This document shows, piece after piece, positions 9,640 through 19,490 of a DNA stretch of 64,000 nucleotides. A program made the position numbers and the translations under genes. The number at the start of each line of letters is the position of its first letter. Positions within the stretch are counted from its first letter, which is position 1. Below the pieces are notes generated by a model, which was not told the DNA's origin, did no database searches, and saw only the letters and a program-made list of their open reading frames with translations. The stretch is from contig NZ_JAKVIP010000002.1 of assembly GCF_022601875.1 (NCBI RefSeq), forward strand, positions 158,344 through 222,343, written 5' to 3'. The stretch is from Chryseobacterium sp. SSA4.19 (lineage in GTDB: Bacteria; Bacteroidota; Bacteroidia; Flavobacteriales; Weeksellaceae).

Positions 9640-10512
9640 TTATATAAATTTTTCTAAAATAAAGTACAAATATACGACAGGAACGCAGATTAAAAAACTA
9701 TCCAGGCGATCTAAAACACCTCCGTGTCCCGGAATAATATTTCCGCTGTCCTTCACCCCGAAATTTCTTTTCAGCTGGCTTTCCACCAAATCTCCTGCAG
9801 GGGCGAATGCAGCGACTAAGAACCCTACAACCATCCAGTTATCGCGCAAACCCGGCTGATAATGTTCAATAAAGTAAGATAAAACAAGGGTCAGAATCAC
9901 GCCTCCAATATAACCTTCCCATGTTTTCTTAGGGGAAATCTTCGGTGCCATTTTATGTTTTCCGAAAGATCTGCCGGTTAAATAAGCAAAGGTATCACTA
10001 CTCCATATTAAAATAAACAGGAAAAGAACTTCCAGGGAAAACCGATCATCGAAACTTGAGAACTTAGGGAGACCCAAAGCGAAGCTAAAAGGCAAAGCCA
10101 CATAAATAACGGTAAAAATAAGCTTACCGCTGTCATAGTAAAGTTCGTTAGGATATTTAAAAAGAGTAACTACAGCAATAATAATAAGAAGAATAGCAAG
10201 AATTTCACTGATTCTGAAATCAAAGAAAAAATCAAAATGAAAATATCTTTTGGAAAAAATATAAAAAATAAAACCGATCAGAGGCAGGACAACCCATTTT
10301 TCATAGCCATCTCCGAATTTCATTATTTTAACACATTCCCAGGAACCGACGGCCAGCAAAAGCGTGATAAGACCATAGTATAGATATTCCTGTTTCACAA
10401 GCCCCGGAGAAATACTGTTAACCAGATAAGCTCCGAGCGGAGTTGTACAAAGAATAATAACGGCAACATATACAAGCCCGGAAATGGTTCTCTGAATAAG
10501 ATTTTTGTCCAA
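9640..10512 (-). CDS. cdsA: Phosphatidate cytidylyltransferase
   Basis: A 290-residue integral membrane enzyme with about eight hydrophobic segments, making CDP-diacylglycerol from phosphatidate and CTP. The family signature is intact near the C-terminus: SDTFAYLTGRSFGKHK, then PKKTWEG and a closing GHGGVLDRLDS. It supplies the precursor that leads through phosphatidylserine to the product of the adjacent psd gene. Confidence 0.95.
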   Translation of the reverse strand: MDKNLIQRTISGLVYVAVIILCTTPLGAYLVNSISPGLVKQEYLYYGLITLLLAVGSWECVKIMKFGDGYEKWVVLPLIGFIFYIFSKRYFHFDFFFDFRISEILAILLIIIAVVTLFKYPNELYYDSGKLIFTVIYVALPFSFALGLPKFSSFDDRFSLEVLFLFILIWSSDTFAYLTGRSFGKHKMAPKISPKKTWEGYIGGVILTLVLSYFIEHYQPGLRDNWMVVGFLVAAFAPAGDLVESQLKRNFGVKDSGNIIPGHGGVLDRLDSFLICVPVVYLYFILEKFI

Positions 10513-10535
10513 GATATTAAATTTAAAAGTTGATG

Positions 10536-11117
10536 CTAATCTTCAAGCAGCAATAAAAACAGTTTAGGATTGGTTGTGGAAGAGGTATCCATCTTTGATT
10601 GTCCTCCGCTGATAGAAGTAAGGTTTTTGATATTCCCGTTTCTTTTTATTTTTCCCATGGCATCGTTCAGGTTGCTGACAATCTGTGACACATTAGCCAT
10701 GATGATGATTTTATTCGGCAGCCTTGAAGAATGGTAATGAAGGATATTGTTATGGGAAAGCATAATTCTTCCGTCATAGGCAATCAGATACTCACAGGTA
10801 ATAAAACTGGCATCATTCGTACTATGAAGTTCTGATGAATAAGGCGTTTTTACTACATTTAAAAAATTCTGAAGATCTTTATCCCAACAGAAAAGATTAG
10901 TAATTCCTTCTATTTTGATGATCTGATGTAGAGTCTGCAGTGCTTCTGCCTCATCTGCGCAGTAATTGAAAAAGCCTCCTGAATGCGTAAATAACTGCGC
11001 AAACTTATAATCAAGATCCGCATTTTTCAGCGAGTCTCCTAATTTTTCCAGGCTTTGTTTTTCTTCCTCTTCAGACTGGCTGGTTAGTTTGCTTACAATT
11101 CTTTTGAATAAATTCAA
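10536..11117 (-). CDS. LUD domain (LutC/YkgG-like) protein
   Basis: A 193-residue soluble protein. The core (about 50-190) shows LUD-type features: alternating strands, ITCEYLIAYDGRIMLSHN, and NKIIIMANVSQIVSNLNDAM. Classical LutC proteins belong to the iron-sulfur lactate oxidase complex, but this one stands alone between ftsH and cdsA, a common flavobacterial arrangement, with no lutA or lutB nearby. A lactate role is therefore doubtful. It lies 23 bp upstream of cdsA in the same direction. Confidence 0.75.
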   Translation of the reverse strand: MNLFKRIVSKLTSQSEEEEKQSLEKLGDSLKNADLDYKFAQLFTHSGGFFNYCADEAEALQTLHQIIKIEGITNLFCWDKDLQNFLNVVKTPYSSELHSTNDASFITCEYLIAYDGRIMLSHNNILHYHSSRLPNKIIIMANVSQIVSNLNDAMGKIKRNGNIKNLTSISGGQSKMDTSSTTNPKLFLLLLED

Positions 11118-11196
11118 CTTTGTTTATTTTTAATCATCTCTATACAAAAATATAAAATAATAATCAAAAGGAATCTATAAACATCCCGATTAATAT

Positions 11197-11229
11197 GAAA
11201 AAAGCCTGACAATTTAAAACTGTCAGGCT
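11197..11229 (-). terminator. Terminator after ftsH
   Basis: AGCCTGACA (11203-11211) pairs with TGTCAGGCT (11221-11229); on the minus strand the stem is followed by a T run (plus-strand A run at 11198-11203). Confidence 0.8.
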
Positions 11230-11253
11230 ATTAATTTAAAATTTTAAAGCGTT

Positions 11254-13266
11254 TTAAAGCTGATTCGGACTGTCCGGAGCCTGCGTTTCGCTTTCCTCTT
11301 CTTTATCTTTGATGATAATTTCTTCCTGAGGCTCTGCAGTAAGCGGAATTGTATTCGTTACCGGTTTTTCAGTTAATTCCGGATCCCATGCTCTCTTTCC
11401 GAATACTTCTTCCAGATCTTCTCTGAAAATGACTTCCTTTTCCAGAAGTTTCGTAGCAAGAGCATCTAATTTATCTTTATTTTCTGTCAGAATCTGAACG
11501 GCTCTCTCATATTGTGCCTCAATAATTCCTTTAATCTCGATATCAATTCTTTTGGCCGTTTCTTCAGAATACGGCTTTCCGAAAGAATATTCAGACTGTC
11601 CTGAACTGTCATAATAAGAAATATTCCCAATATTCGGGCTCAAACCATAAATGGTGACCATAGCCTGAGCTCTTTTCGTTACACTCTCCAGATCGGAAAG
11701 AGCACCTGTAGAAATATTATTAAAGATCACCTGTTCTGCTGCTCTTCCTCCTAATGTTGCACACATTTCATCAAGCATCTGTTCAGTCGTTGTCAATTGC
11801 CTTTCTTCCGGAAGATACCATGCGGCTCCTAAAGAACGTCCACGCGGAACAATAGTTACTTTCAAAAGCGGCGAAGCATGTTCTACCAGCCATGAAATGG
11901 TAGCATGTCCTGCTTCATGATAGGCTACTCTTCTCTTTTCAGACGGTTTAATCGCTTTATTTTTCTTTTCAAGACCTCCGATGATACGGTCGACTGCATC
12001 AAGGAAATCCTGTTTGGTTACTGATTCATGATTGTTTCTTGCTGCGATCAATGCTGCTTCATTACAAACGTTTGCAATATCTGCCCCACTGAATCCCGGA
12101 GTCTGCTTAGCAAGGAATTCCCTATCAACATTATCATCCAGTTTGATTTTCTTTAAATGAACATCAAAAATCTGTCTTCTTTCATGCAATTCCGGCAGAT
12201 CAACATAAATAGAACGGTCAAAACGCCCGGCTCTCATCAAAGCTTTATCAAGGATATCCGCTCTGTTCGTTGCTGCCATTACAATAACGTTGGTATCAGT
12301 ACCAAAACCATCCATTTCCGTAAGAAGCTGGTTCAAAGTATTTTCTCTCTCGTCATTTCCACCTGAGAAATTATTTTTACCTCTTGCCCTACCAATAGCA
12401 TCAATCTCATCGATAAAAATAATTGCAGGGGATTTTGCTTTAGCCTGAGCAAAAAGATCCCTTACCCTTGAAGCACCTACTCCCACAAACATTTCTACAA
12501 AATCTGAACCTGATAATGAGAAGAAAGGAACTTTCGCTTCACCTGCAACAGCCTTAGCCAATAGGGTTTTACCTGTTCCCGGAGGCCCTACCAATAGAAC
12601 TCCCTTAGGAATTTTACCTCCCAGTTTCGTATATTTTTCAGAGTTTTTCAAAAAGTCTACCACTTCCTGAACTTCTTCTTTGGCACCCTCTAATCCTGCA
12701 ACGTCTTTAAATGTTACCTGGATTCTTTCTTTTTCATCAAAAAGCTTGGCTTTGGATTTTCCGATAGAGAAAATCTGTCCGCCAGGGCCTCCTCCGCTCC
12801 CCATCTTCCTGAAAAGAAGAAAATAAAATAATCCCAAGATTGCAATCCATACCAATGCCTGAAGCAGGAATCCCATTAAAGGACTTTCTCCTTCTGCATA
12901 ATCCTTCGCCGTTTTTATAGCAGGATTCTGTTGCTTTAATGCATCAAATTTCTCTAAAAAGAGCCTCAATTCTCCGTATTTAAGGGTATAATCCGCTTTT
13001 GGAGTCATTACAAGGCCTGAAAAAGGGTTTGTTTTATCGTCTTTTTTTACGGTAGCTGTTTTGGCTGCCTGTGTTAAAAATACATCTGCCTTCTGCGCCT
13101 GTTTATCTATCAAAACTCTCTGGACCTTCCCCGCCTGCATCTCTCTGAAGAAACTATCTTCATCTATAGATTTTGCATTGTTCTCGCCCAAGAGACTTGG
13201 AACAAAAAATAACAAAAGAGCTATGATCGCAATCGGAAAAAACCAGTTAAATCCTTTATTGTTCAT
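11254..13266 (-). CDS. ftsH: ATP-dependent zinc metalloprotease FtsH
   Basis: A 670-residue membrane-bound AAA+ protease that degrades misfolded membrane proteins and regulators. Two membrane segments (about 5-24 and 133-152) flank a periplasmic domain. The AAA module has Walker A GPPGTGKT (about 227), Walker [12 protein letters not shown] and the second region of homology [18 protein letters not shown]. The zinc site is YHEAGHA (about 449). The C-terminal tail is acidic. It follows rsfS by 14 bp, and the two are probably cotranscribed. Confidence 0.98.
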   Translation of the reverse strand: MNNKGFNWFFPIAIIALLLFFVPSLLGENNAKSIDEDSFFREMQAGKVQRVLIDKQAQKADVFLTQAAKTATVKKDDKTNPFSGLVMTPKADYTLKYGELRLFLEKFDALKQQNPAIKTAKDYAEGESPLMGFLLQALVWIAILGLFYFLLFRKMGSGGGPGGQIFSIGKSKAKLFDEKERIQVTFKDVAGLEGAKEEVQEVVDFLKNSEKYTKLGGKIPKGVLLVGPPGTGKTLLAKAVAGEAKVPFFSLSGSDFVEMFVGVGASRVRDLFAQAKAKSPAIIFIDEIDAIGRARGKNNFSGGNDERENTLNQLLTEMDGFGTDTNVIVMAATNRADILDKALMRAGRFDRSIYVDLPELHERRQIFDVHLKKIKLDDNVDREFLAKQTPGFSGADIANVCNEAALIAARNNHESVTKQDFLDAVDRIIGGLEKKNKAIKPSEKRRVAYHEAGHATISWLVEHASPLLKVTIVPRGRSLGAAWYLPEERQLTTTEQMLDEMCATLGGRAAEQVIFNNISTGALSDLESVTKRAQAMVTIYGLSPNIGNISYYDSSGQSEYSFGKPYSEETAKRIDIEIKGIIEAQYERAVQILTENKDKLDALATKLLEKEVIFREDLEEVFGKRAWDPELTEKPVTNTIPLTAEPQEEIIIKDKEEESETQAPDSPNQL

Positions 13267-13280
13267 TGATCGTTTTTAAA

Positions 13281-13649
13281 TTAATATTCATTTTCAATTT
13301 TGGTAATAACGGCATCACCCCAAAGTTCCTCTATATCGTAATATTCACGGGTCTGCTTCTGGAAAATATGCACCACTACGGAAACGTAGTCTACCAAAAC
13401 CCACATGGCGTTTTCAGTACCTTCTACGTGCCATGGTCTTTCCTTCAGCTCATTTCTCACTTTCTTCTCGATGCTTCCGGCTAAAGCCGCAACCTGTGTA
13501 TTAGAATTTCCGCTACATATTACAAACGTCTCAGCCACAGAGTTTTCAATGTTGGAAAGATCAAATATCAAAATATCTTCACCTTTTACATCCTGAATTG
13601 CCTCAACGATTTTATCTAATAATTCTTGTTTTTCTGCTGTTTTATTCAT
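13281..13649 (-). CDS. rsfS: Ribosome silencing factor RsfS
   Basis: A 122-residue protein of the Iojap/RsfS family, which binds ribosomal protein uL14 and blocks subunit joining in starvation. Typical features are IFDLSNIENSVAETFVICSGNSNTQVAALA and the C-terminal WVLVDYVSVVVHIFQ...YYDIEELWGDA. It is the first gene of the rsfS-ftsH run, divergent from birA across an 86-bp gap that must hold both promoters. Confidence 0.95.
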   Translation of the reverse strand: MNKTAEKQELLDKIVEAIQDVKGEDILIFDLSNIENSVAETFVICSGNSNTQVAALAGSIEKKVRNELKERPWHVEGTENAMWVLVDYVSVVVHIFQKQTREYYDIEELWGDAVITKIENEY

Positions 13650-13735
13650 TAAAAAATACTATAATCTGCAAATTTATTGTTTTTCTTTTACTTTAGCCTT
13701 ACTTTTAACCTTTGAAAGTCTTAAAGTTTTCTTAA

Positions 13736-14452
13736 ATGAGTCAACTATTTTATATTAAAGAGTGTTCTTCTACTAATGACGAAATTTCCAAGGTTTTACT
13801 TTATGAAAATTCAGATTTTACTGCAGTGCATACATTTAATCAAACCGGAGGCAGGGGTCAGTATGGAAATACATGGTTATCGGCCGCAGGAAAAAATTTA
13901 GCATACACTCTTGCGGTCATGATCCAGAATTTTACACTTCCGGATTTCTTGTTCAATTATTATACCGCAATCATCATCCGTGATTTTATTGCCAAACTGG
14001 CTGATACTGCCATAAGTATCAAATGGCCTAACGACATTATCATGAAAAATAAAAAGATTGCCGGGATCCTGATTGAAAAGAAAAAAATCAATCAAGCCAA
14101 CTACTTCATTATCGGAGCCGGAATCAATATTCTTCAGGAAAAATTTGATGAAATTTCCAATGCAGGATCGCTATTAACACAAACCGGAACAGGTTTCAAT
14201 CTTGAAAAAATGACAGCGGATCTTCACAGCTATTTGATAGAAGAGTTAAAAAATATTCCTTCAGAAAAAGAAATTATAGACCGCTTCAATGCAAATTTAT
14301 TCCGTAAAAATCTGGTTTCCGTTTTTGAGCTCAATACAAAGAGACAAAATGGCATTATAAAAAATGCAGACGAAAACGGTGAAATCTGGATTGATCTTGA
14401 GAATGACGGACTCAAATCATTTTACCATAAGGAAATAAAACTGCTTTACTGA
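13736..14452 (+). CDS. birA: Biotin--[acetyl-CoA-carboxylase] ligase
   Basis: A 238-residue enzyme that activates biotin with ATP and attaches it to the carboxyl carrier protein. The catalytic motif GGRGQYGNTW (about 37-46) and the substrate loop SIKWPNDIIMKNKKIAGILIE are clear. It lacks the DNA-binding N-terminal domain of E. coli BirA, so it is a ligase only, not a repressor. Its last 7 bp overlap the end of the convergent permease gene. Confidence 0.93.
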   Translation: MSQLFYIKECSSTNDEISKVLLYENSDFTAVHTFNQTGGRGQYGNTWLSAAGKNLAYTLAVMIQNFTLPDFLFNYYTAIIIRDFIAKLADTAISIKWPNDIIMKNKKIAGILIEKKKINQANYFIIGAGINILQEKFDEISNAGSLLTQTGTGFNLEKMTADLHSYLIEELKNIPSEKEIIDRFNANLFRKNLVSVFELNTKRQNGIIKNADENGEIWIDLENDGLKSFYHKEIKLLY

Positions 14453-15558
14453 TTGGCTCTTCTCAGGTATAAAAACAGAGCAAGCGGAAAAAAGATCAGA
14501 TTCGGGAACCACATTGCCAAAGCCGGGGACATGCTTTTATTCTCCGAAACCACTTTTAAGGCTTCAAACGAAAATACAAAAAGAAAAGCAAGGGAAATAC
14601 CAAGCGCCAGGTTAATGCCCAGTCCTCCACGCTTTTTCTGCGATGACAGGGAAAGCGCCAGAAAGGTCAGAATTACAATAGAAACAGGCATTGACGTTCT
14701 TTGATAGAGCTCATTTAAGTGGGCATTCAGATTGCTGTTTCCTTTTTCCGTTTCCCTCCTGATGAATTTTAAAAGTTCGGGGGTAGTTTTATTCTGTCCC
14801 AAAAGTTCATTAGGGAAAAGTTCTTCAGGATCATGTCCGTAATTTTTCTTCAGATCAAATCCGTTGGCCAGTTTTTCCGTATCGTTTTTATTAATTGTCT
14901 TTTCCGTATACGAATTTAAAACAAACTGTTTCTTAGCAGCGTCCCATGAGACATCGGAAGCCTTAAGTTCATACATTAGCCTCCTGTTTTTATCAAACTT
15001 CTGATACACAAATCCTGAGCCTCTCTTTTCCCTTTTATTCCAGGAATTGATAAAAATATATTCTGTTTTACTGAGTTGTGCTGAAACGGGAGCTGTTCCC
15101 AGAACTTTTTCTTTATTAGCCGCATTGTACGTATACGCTTCCAGCTGGTTTTTCTGAATATTTGCCCAGGGCAAAACAAAATGATTAATTACCAGTGACA
15201 GGGCTGCAATAAATAAAGAAGTCAGCAGATAAGGCCTTGCAAAACGGTGAAAACTGGCTCCACTGCTTATTATGGCTACAATTTCCGTATTATTGGCCAT
15301 TCTTGAAGTAAAGTAAATTACTGAAATAAATACCAGGATTGAAAGGAAAGTCATGATCAGATTGATAATCCAGAACGGATAAAAATGAATCAGAAAATAC
15401 GTCACATTCAACTTGGGATCGATGGCCGTTGCATTTTCAATTCTCGGGATTTTCTGCTGTACATCAATAACGAGCACCACTATAGACAGCAATATCAGCA
15501 TGAAACTGAATGTTCCAAGATACTTCCTAACAATATAACGGTCTATGATCTTCAGCAT
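14446..15558 (-). CDS. LptF/LptG family permease (YjgP/YjgQ)
   Basis: A 370-residue protein with the family layout: three N-terminal membrane segments (about 15-35, 53-80 and 97-118), a periplasmic beta-jellyroll-like domain (about 130-280), and three C-terminal segments. LptF and LptG form the inner-membrane channel of the lipopolysaccharide export ATPase. The N-terminus LKIIDRYIVRKYLGTF is typical. Which of the two paralogues it is cannot be fixed from this window. It lies downstream of tgt on the same strand. Confidence 0.88.
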   Translation of the reverse strand: MLKIIDRYIVRKYLGTFSFMLILLSIVVLVIDVQQKIPRIENATAIDPKLNVTYFLIHFYPFWIINLIMTFLSILVFISVIYFTSRMANNTEIVAIISSGASFHRFARPYLLTSLFIAALSLVINHFVLPWANIQKNQLEAYTYNAANKEKVLGTAPVSAQLSKTEYIFINSWNKREKRGSGFVYQKFDKNRRLMYELKASDVSWDAAKKQFVLNSYTEKTINKNDTEKLANGFDLKKNYGHDPEELFPNELLGQNKTTPELLKFIRRETEKGNSNLNAHLNELYQRTSMPVSIVILTFLALSLSSQKKRGGLGINLALGISLAFLFVFSFEALKVVSENKSMSPALAMWFPNLIFFPLALFLYLRRANQ

Positions 15559-15621
15559 TATCTTAATTTTTTAATGCATTTAATATTTTAAGTTTAAAAG
15601 GCTCTTATTCCTATTTTTATA

Positions 15622-16752
15622 TTAAAGTCTTTGACGGAGAACCGGTACTACCGATTTTTTCCATTCATAAAAATCTCCAGCGAGAATATGCTCCCTGGCT
15701 ACTTTTACCAGCTCCAGATAAAATGCTAAGTTATGAATTGAAGCGATCTGTTTTGCCAGATATTCCTTAGAAACGAATAAATGCCTTACATAAGCTTTAG
15801 AATATTCGCTGTCCACAAAGCTTGTTCCGAACTCATCCAGCGGTGAAAAGTCTTTCTTCCACTTTTCATTTTTCATATTCATAACACCTTTCCAGGTAAA
15901 CAGCATCGCATTCCTTGCATTTCTTGTCGGCATTACGCAATCCATCATATCAATTCCCAGGCCGATAGATTCCAGAATATTCCACGGAGTTCCAACTCCC
16001 ATCAGATACCTTGGCTTCTCTTTTGGCAGAATATCTGTCACCTCATCTGTGATTCTGTACATTTCTTCCTCAGGTTCTCCTACTGAAAGCCCTCCGATGG
16101 CATTTCCTTCTGCACCGGATTCCGCTATGACTTCAGCAGAAATTTTTCTTAAATCCGAATAGGTTGAACCCTGAACAATTGGGAAAAGCCGTTGCTTATA
16201 ATCGTATAGTTCGGGATTTTTTTCGTTCCATTCAATACATCTTTTCAGCCAGCGGTGGGTAAGTTCCATAGAAGCTTTTGCCTGGTTGTATTCGCATGGA
16301 TAGGCTACGCATTCATCAAAAGCCATAAAAATATCTGCCCCAATCTGCCTTTGGATTTCCATAGATTTTTCCGGAGAAAACATATGATAACTTCCGTCAA
16401 TATGGGATTTGAACCGGGCACCTTCTTCAGACATTTTTCTGCTGCTTGCTAACGAAAACACCTGGAAGCCACCTGAATCGGTTAAAATCGGGAGATCCCA
16501 ATTCATAAATTTATGTAAGCCACCTGCTTCCTGCATGACATCCATTCCCGGACGTAGATACAAATGATAGGTATTGCCTAAAATAATCTGGGCTTTTATA
16601 TCATCTTTCAATTCTCTCTGATGAACGGTTTTCACACTGGCGACCGTTCCTACAGGCATGAAAATCGGAGTCTGGATCTTACCGTGGTCTGTGGTAATCT
16701 CTCCGGCCCTTGCCTTTCCTTCAGAAGTTTTTTCTATATTAAAAAATTTCAT
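15622..16752 (-). CDS. tgt: tRNA-guanine transglycosylase (zinc-ligand cysteines absent)
   Basis: A 376-residue enzyme that exchanges guanine-34 of GU(N) tRNAs for the queuine precursor. Conserved parts are present: TDSGGFQVFSLA (catalytic Asp region), GGLSVGEP, and MDCVMPTRNARNAMLFTWKG with the nucleophile region. The usual zinc motif CxCxxC near the C-terminus is replaced by LDEFGTSFVDS (about 300-310), while the following YVRHLF His is kept. I recall the same replacement in other flavobacterial Tgt proteins, so it is probably a lineage trait and not damage. Confidence 0.95.
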   Translation of the reverse strand: MKFFNIEKTSEGKARAGEITTDHGKIQTPIFMPVGTVASVKTVHQRELKDDIKAQIILGNTYHLYLRPGMDVMQEAGGLHKFMNWDLPILTDSGGFQVFSLASSRKMSEEGARFKSHIDGSYHMFSPEKSMEIQRQIGADIFMAFDECVAYPCEYNQAKASMELTHRWLKRCIEWNEKNPELYDYKQRLFPIVQGSTYSDLRKISAEVIAESGAEGNAIGGLSVGEPEEEMYRITDEVTDILPKEKPRYLMGVGTPWNILESIGLGIDMMDCVMPTRNARNAMLFTWKGVMNMKNEKWKKDFSPLDEFGTSFVDSEYSKAYVRHLFVSKEYLAKQIASIHNLAFYLELVKVAREHILAGDFYEWKKSVVPVLRQRL

Positions 16753-16823
16753 TCGTCTATGTTTTTATTCACCATCATTGACACGTTATGCTTGTGTAGG
16801 ATGGAACACATTCTGCATCTGCA

Positions 16824-17195
16824 TTATCTCGTTATATTCGGGATATTCCCATTTTTCTTTAATTCATCTTTTACATACTGATCAGCCTTGGGATCCTTTT
16901 CCAATACTATTCTCTGGGCTTCCTCAGCAATTCCGTTCATCTTTTCCTTGATGACATAATATTTGAAACTATCAATAAAATCCTGAGGCTTTACGTTATG
17001 GGATTTGAGGACATACCTTGTCCCCGCTTCCAGGTTAGCATTCGGATACATGAAAGTTGCCTGATCATTGATGGTAAGGTCGGCTAAAATTTGTGCCATC
17101 TGATCTTTCGATACAAGATTTTTAGGCTTGTCGATATAGCTTCCTCCGCAGGAAACCATAAAAATCAGCATACAAATAAAGATTATTTTTTTCAT
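16824..17195 (-). CDS. DUF4296 lipoprotein
   Basis: A 123-residue lipoprotein: signal MKKIIFICMLIFMVSC with lipobox VSC, then an all-helical domain (PKNLVSKDQMAQILADLTINDQ) recognised as DUF4296, a Bacteroidota family of unknown function. Its ATG overlaps the stop of the upstream glycosyltransferase by four bases, so translation is probably coupled. ATG 17195 is chosen over 17219 because it begins the signal peptide. Confidence 0.85.
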   Translation of the reverse strand: MKKIIFICMLIFMVSCGGSYIDKPKNLVSKDQMAQILADLTINDQATFMYPNANLEAGTRYVLKSHNVKPQDFIDSFKYYVIKEKMNGIAEEAQRIVLEKDPKADQYVKDELKKNGNIPNITR

Positions 17196-17908
17196 AGCCT
17201 GTTGATTATCGATTTCCATTTTAAATTTAGTACCCCGAAAACAGCTTCATGAATAATTCCTCCGTTCATTTTACTTTCCCCTAAGATCCTGTTGGTAAAA
17301 ATAATAGGCACCTCAACAATCTTAAACCCTTTTTTAAAAGCCCGGAATTTCATTTCGATCTGAAACCCGTATCCTTTCAGTTTAACATTATCAAGCCCTA
17401 TTTCTTCCAGCACTCTTCTTGAAAAGCAGACAAATCCTGCTGTTGTATCATGCGCCGGAAGTCCTAAAACAAATCTCACATATTTTGAAGCGAAATAAGA
17501 AAGCAATACTCGTCCCATAGGCCAGTTTACCACATTCACTCCTTTTGAGTATCTTGAACCTACAGCCATATCCGACTGCAGACAGGCTTCATAAAGTTTC
17601 GGAAGGTCCTTAGGATTATGGGAAAAATCGGCATCCATTTCAAAAATATAATCATACTGGTTTTCAATAGCCCATCTGAATCCGTGAATGTAGGCTTTTC
17701 CAAGACCATCTTTGATTTTCCTGACTGACAGGTGCAGATGGTGTGGAAATTTTTTCTGCAGATCCTTTACCAATTCTGCTGTTCCGTCAGGAGAAGAATC
17801 ATCCACCACCAAAATATGAAAGTCATCTTCCAACGCAAAAACCGCGGAAATAATATTTTCAATATTTTCCTTTTCGTTGTAAGTAGGAATAATGACCAGT
17901 TTTTTCAT
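17192..17908 (-). CDS. Polyprenol monophosphomannose synthase-like glycosyltransferase (GT2)
   Basis: A 238-residue soluble GT2 enzyme resembling dolichol-phosphate mannose synthase (Dpm1). It has IPTYNEKENI (nucleotide-binding strand), VVDDSSPDGT, the DxD-type EMDADFSHNP (about 97) and the acceptor loop KGYGFQIEMKFRA. It is expected to charge undecaprenyl phosphate with a sugar for cell-envelope glycosylation. No C-terminal membrane segment is present. ATG 17908 is used; the upstream open extension has no family similarity. Confidence 0.87.
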   Translation of the reverse strand: MKKLVIIPTYNEKENIENIISAVFALEDDFHILVVDDSSPDGTAELVKDLQKKFPHHLHLSVRKIKDGLGKAYIHGFRWAIENQYDYIFEMDADFSHNPKDLPKLYEACLQSDMAVGSRYSKGVNVVNWPMGRVLLSYFASKYVRFVLGLPAHDTTAGFVCFSRRVLEEIGLDNVKLKGYGFQIEMKFRAFKKGFKIVEVPIIFTNRILGESKMNGGIIHEAVFGVLNLKWKSIINRL

Positions 17909-17983
17909 TTCAGTGTGCAAAGATAGTTTATTTAACCTTTTTATTTTATACAAAATAATCTATAATTTTGCAAAAAATTTCCG

Positions 17984-18652
17984 TTGCCACGATCACAACA
18001 TTTTATCAATCAAATAAGAATCCCTGAAAATAACGACTGGGTTATCTTTATATTGCTGGGCTGTATCTTTTTGTATCTTTTTATGATGAATATCGTAGAA
18101 AGAGAAGCGAACCTTAAAGACTTCCTTCTCCAAAAATATTTTGATGCCAGCAACAACCTGCCGAGCTGGGTGATTACATCATGCGTTATTGTCCTGACGC
18201 TGTCTGTTCTTATTTCACAATACCTGCCAATCGTTCCAAAATACGCGGCAGATCTGCAGATTTTTGGTTATCAAATGAATAAATTCGGATTTTGTCTGCT
18301 TGCGATCATCTTCTTTTATATCACAAAATCAGGTCTTGGATTTTTATTTTATCAAAGTATCGGTGACGGAAAAAAATGGAGCATTTTTTATTTTACATCT
18401 ACAAAATTTTACTTTGTCCTATCCTTTTTGCTGTTTATTTTATGTGTGACCCATTATTATTTCCCAATCGACAGAAATAAAATGTTTTTATATTATTTGT
18501 TGTTCTTTTCTTTCGTGTTCATTTTCAAGGTTTTTTTCTATTTATTTCACAAAAACAACATCTTACCTGAAAAATGGTATTATAAATTTTTGTATATTTG
18601 CACCCTCCAAATAGCACCCCTTTTACTGCTTTGGAAATTATTATTTTTTTAA
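17984..18652 (+). CDS. DUF4271 integral membrane protein
   Basis: A 222-residue protein with about seven hydrophobic segments, of a Bacteroidota family that usually sits directly before hemD, as here. Function unknown. No ATG fits the N-terminus, so TTG 17984 is the likely start. A TATAATTTTG sequence at 17960-17969, containing a -7 box, would place transcription start only a few bases before this codon, consistent with a short or absent leader. The frame closes 9 bp before hemD. Confidence 0.78.
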   Translation: MPRSQHFINQIRIPENNDWVIFILLGCIFLYLFMMNIVEREANLKDFLLQKYFDASNNLPSWVITSCVIVLTLSVLISQYLPIVPKYAADLQIFGYQMNKFGFCLLAIIFFYITKSGLGFLFYQSIGDGKKWSIFYFTSTKFYFVLSFLLFILCVTHYYFPIDRNKMFLYYLLFFSFVFIFKVFFYLFHKNNILPEKWYYKFLYICTLQIAPLLLLWKLLFF

Positions 18653-18660
18653 TAAAGTTA

Positions 18661-19404
18661 ATGATGAGAATAAAGTCTATTTTGGTATCTCAACCAGCCC
18701 CTAGTGAGTCATCTCCCTATCTGGATATTGCAAAGAAGGAGAAAATAAAGATTGATTTCCGTCCATTCATTCATGTGGAAGGAGCCGATAATAAAGAACT
18801 AAGAACACAGAAGATCGATCTTACGCAATATACCGGAATTATTTTCACAAGTAAGAATGCGATAGACCATTATTTCAGATTAGCTGAAGAACTGCGTTTT
18901 GCAGTACCTGATACGATGCGTTATATCTGCCAGTCTGAGGCTATTGCGAACTATCTTCAGAAACACATTGTATACAGAAAAAGAAAGATCAGCTTTGGGG
19001 AAAAAAATTTTTCAGATCTGCTGCCTCTTTTTAAGAAATTTCCAGGGGAAAAATATTTATTACCGTCTTCGGATGTGTTAAGCCCTGATATTGTAAAAAC
19101 AATGGAAGCTTCTAATGTAGACTGGAAAAGAGCCATCATGTACAGAACGGTTTGCAGTGATTTAACAGACATCAACATCAAAGATTATGACATGTTAATT
19201 TTCTTCAGCCCACAGGGAATCAAATCATTACATCAGAATTTCCCGGAATTCAAGCAGGAAGATACTAAAATAGGAGTCTTCGGAACCACGACTTTGGCTG
19301 CCGCGGAGGAATCTGGATTAACCGTAAATTTAATGGCTCCAACCAAAGAAACTCCATCCATGACCATGGCACTGGAAAAATATATTAAAGCGCTTCATAA
19401 GTAG
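18661..19404 (+). CDS. hemD: Uroporphyrinogen-III synthase
   Basis: A 247-residue enzyme that cyclises hydroxymethylbilane with ring D inversion in haem synthesis. HemD proteins diverge strongly; the call rests on the two-lobed pattern (IIFTSKNAIDHYF about 60-72, MLIFFSPQGIKSL about 180-192, IGVFGTTTLAAAEESGL about 207-223, PTKETPSM) and on the preceding DUF4271 gene. ATG 18661 or 18664 are both possible; the upstream frame reads into the DUF4271 gene. Confidence 0.88.
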   Translation: MMRIKSILVSQPAPSESSPYLDIAKKEKIKIDFRPFIHVEGADNKELRTQKIDLTQYTGIIFTSKNAIDHYFRLAEELRFAVPDTMRYICQSEAIANYLQKHIVYRKRKISFGEKNFSDLLPLFKKFPGEKYLLPSSDVLSPDIVKTMEASNVDWKRAIMYRTVCSDLTDINIKDYDMLIFFSPQGIKSLHQNFPEFKQEDTKIGVFGTTTLAAAEESGLTVNLMAPTKETPSMTMALEKYIKALHK

Positions 19405-19425
19405 GTTTACTATAAAAATATACCT

Positions 19426-19461
19426 AACCGTCTTTTCATACAGGAAAGATGGTTTTTTTTT
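19426..19461 (+). terminator. Terminator after hemD
   Basis: AACCGTCTTTTC pairs with GGAAAGATGGTT (two G-U pairs), followed by a long T run. Confidence 0.75.
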
Positions 19462-19490
19462 AATTACATTTGAACAAGAATTAATATTGA

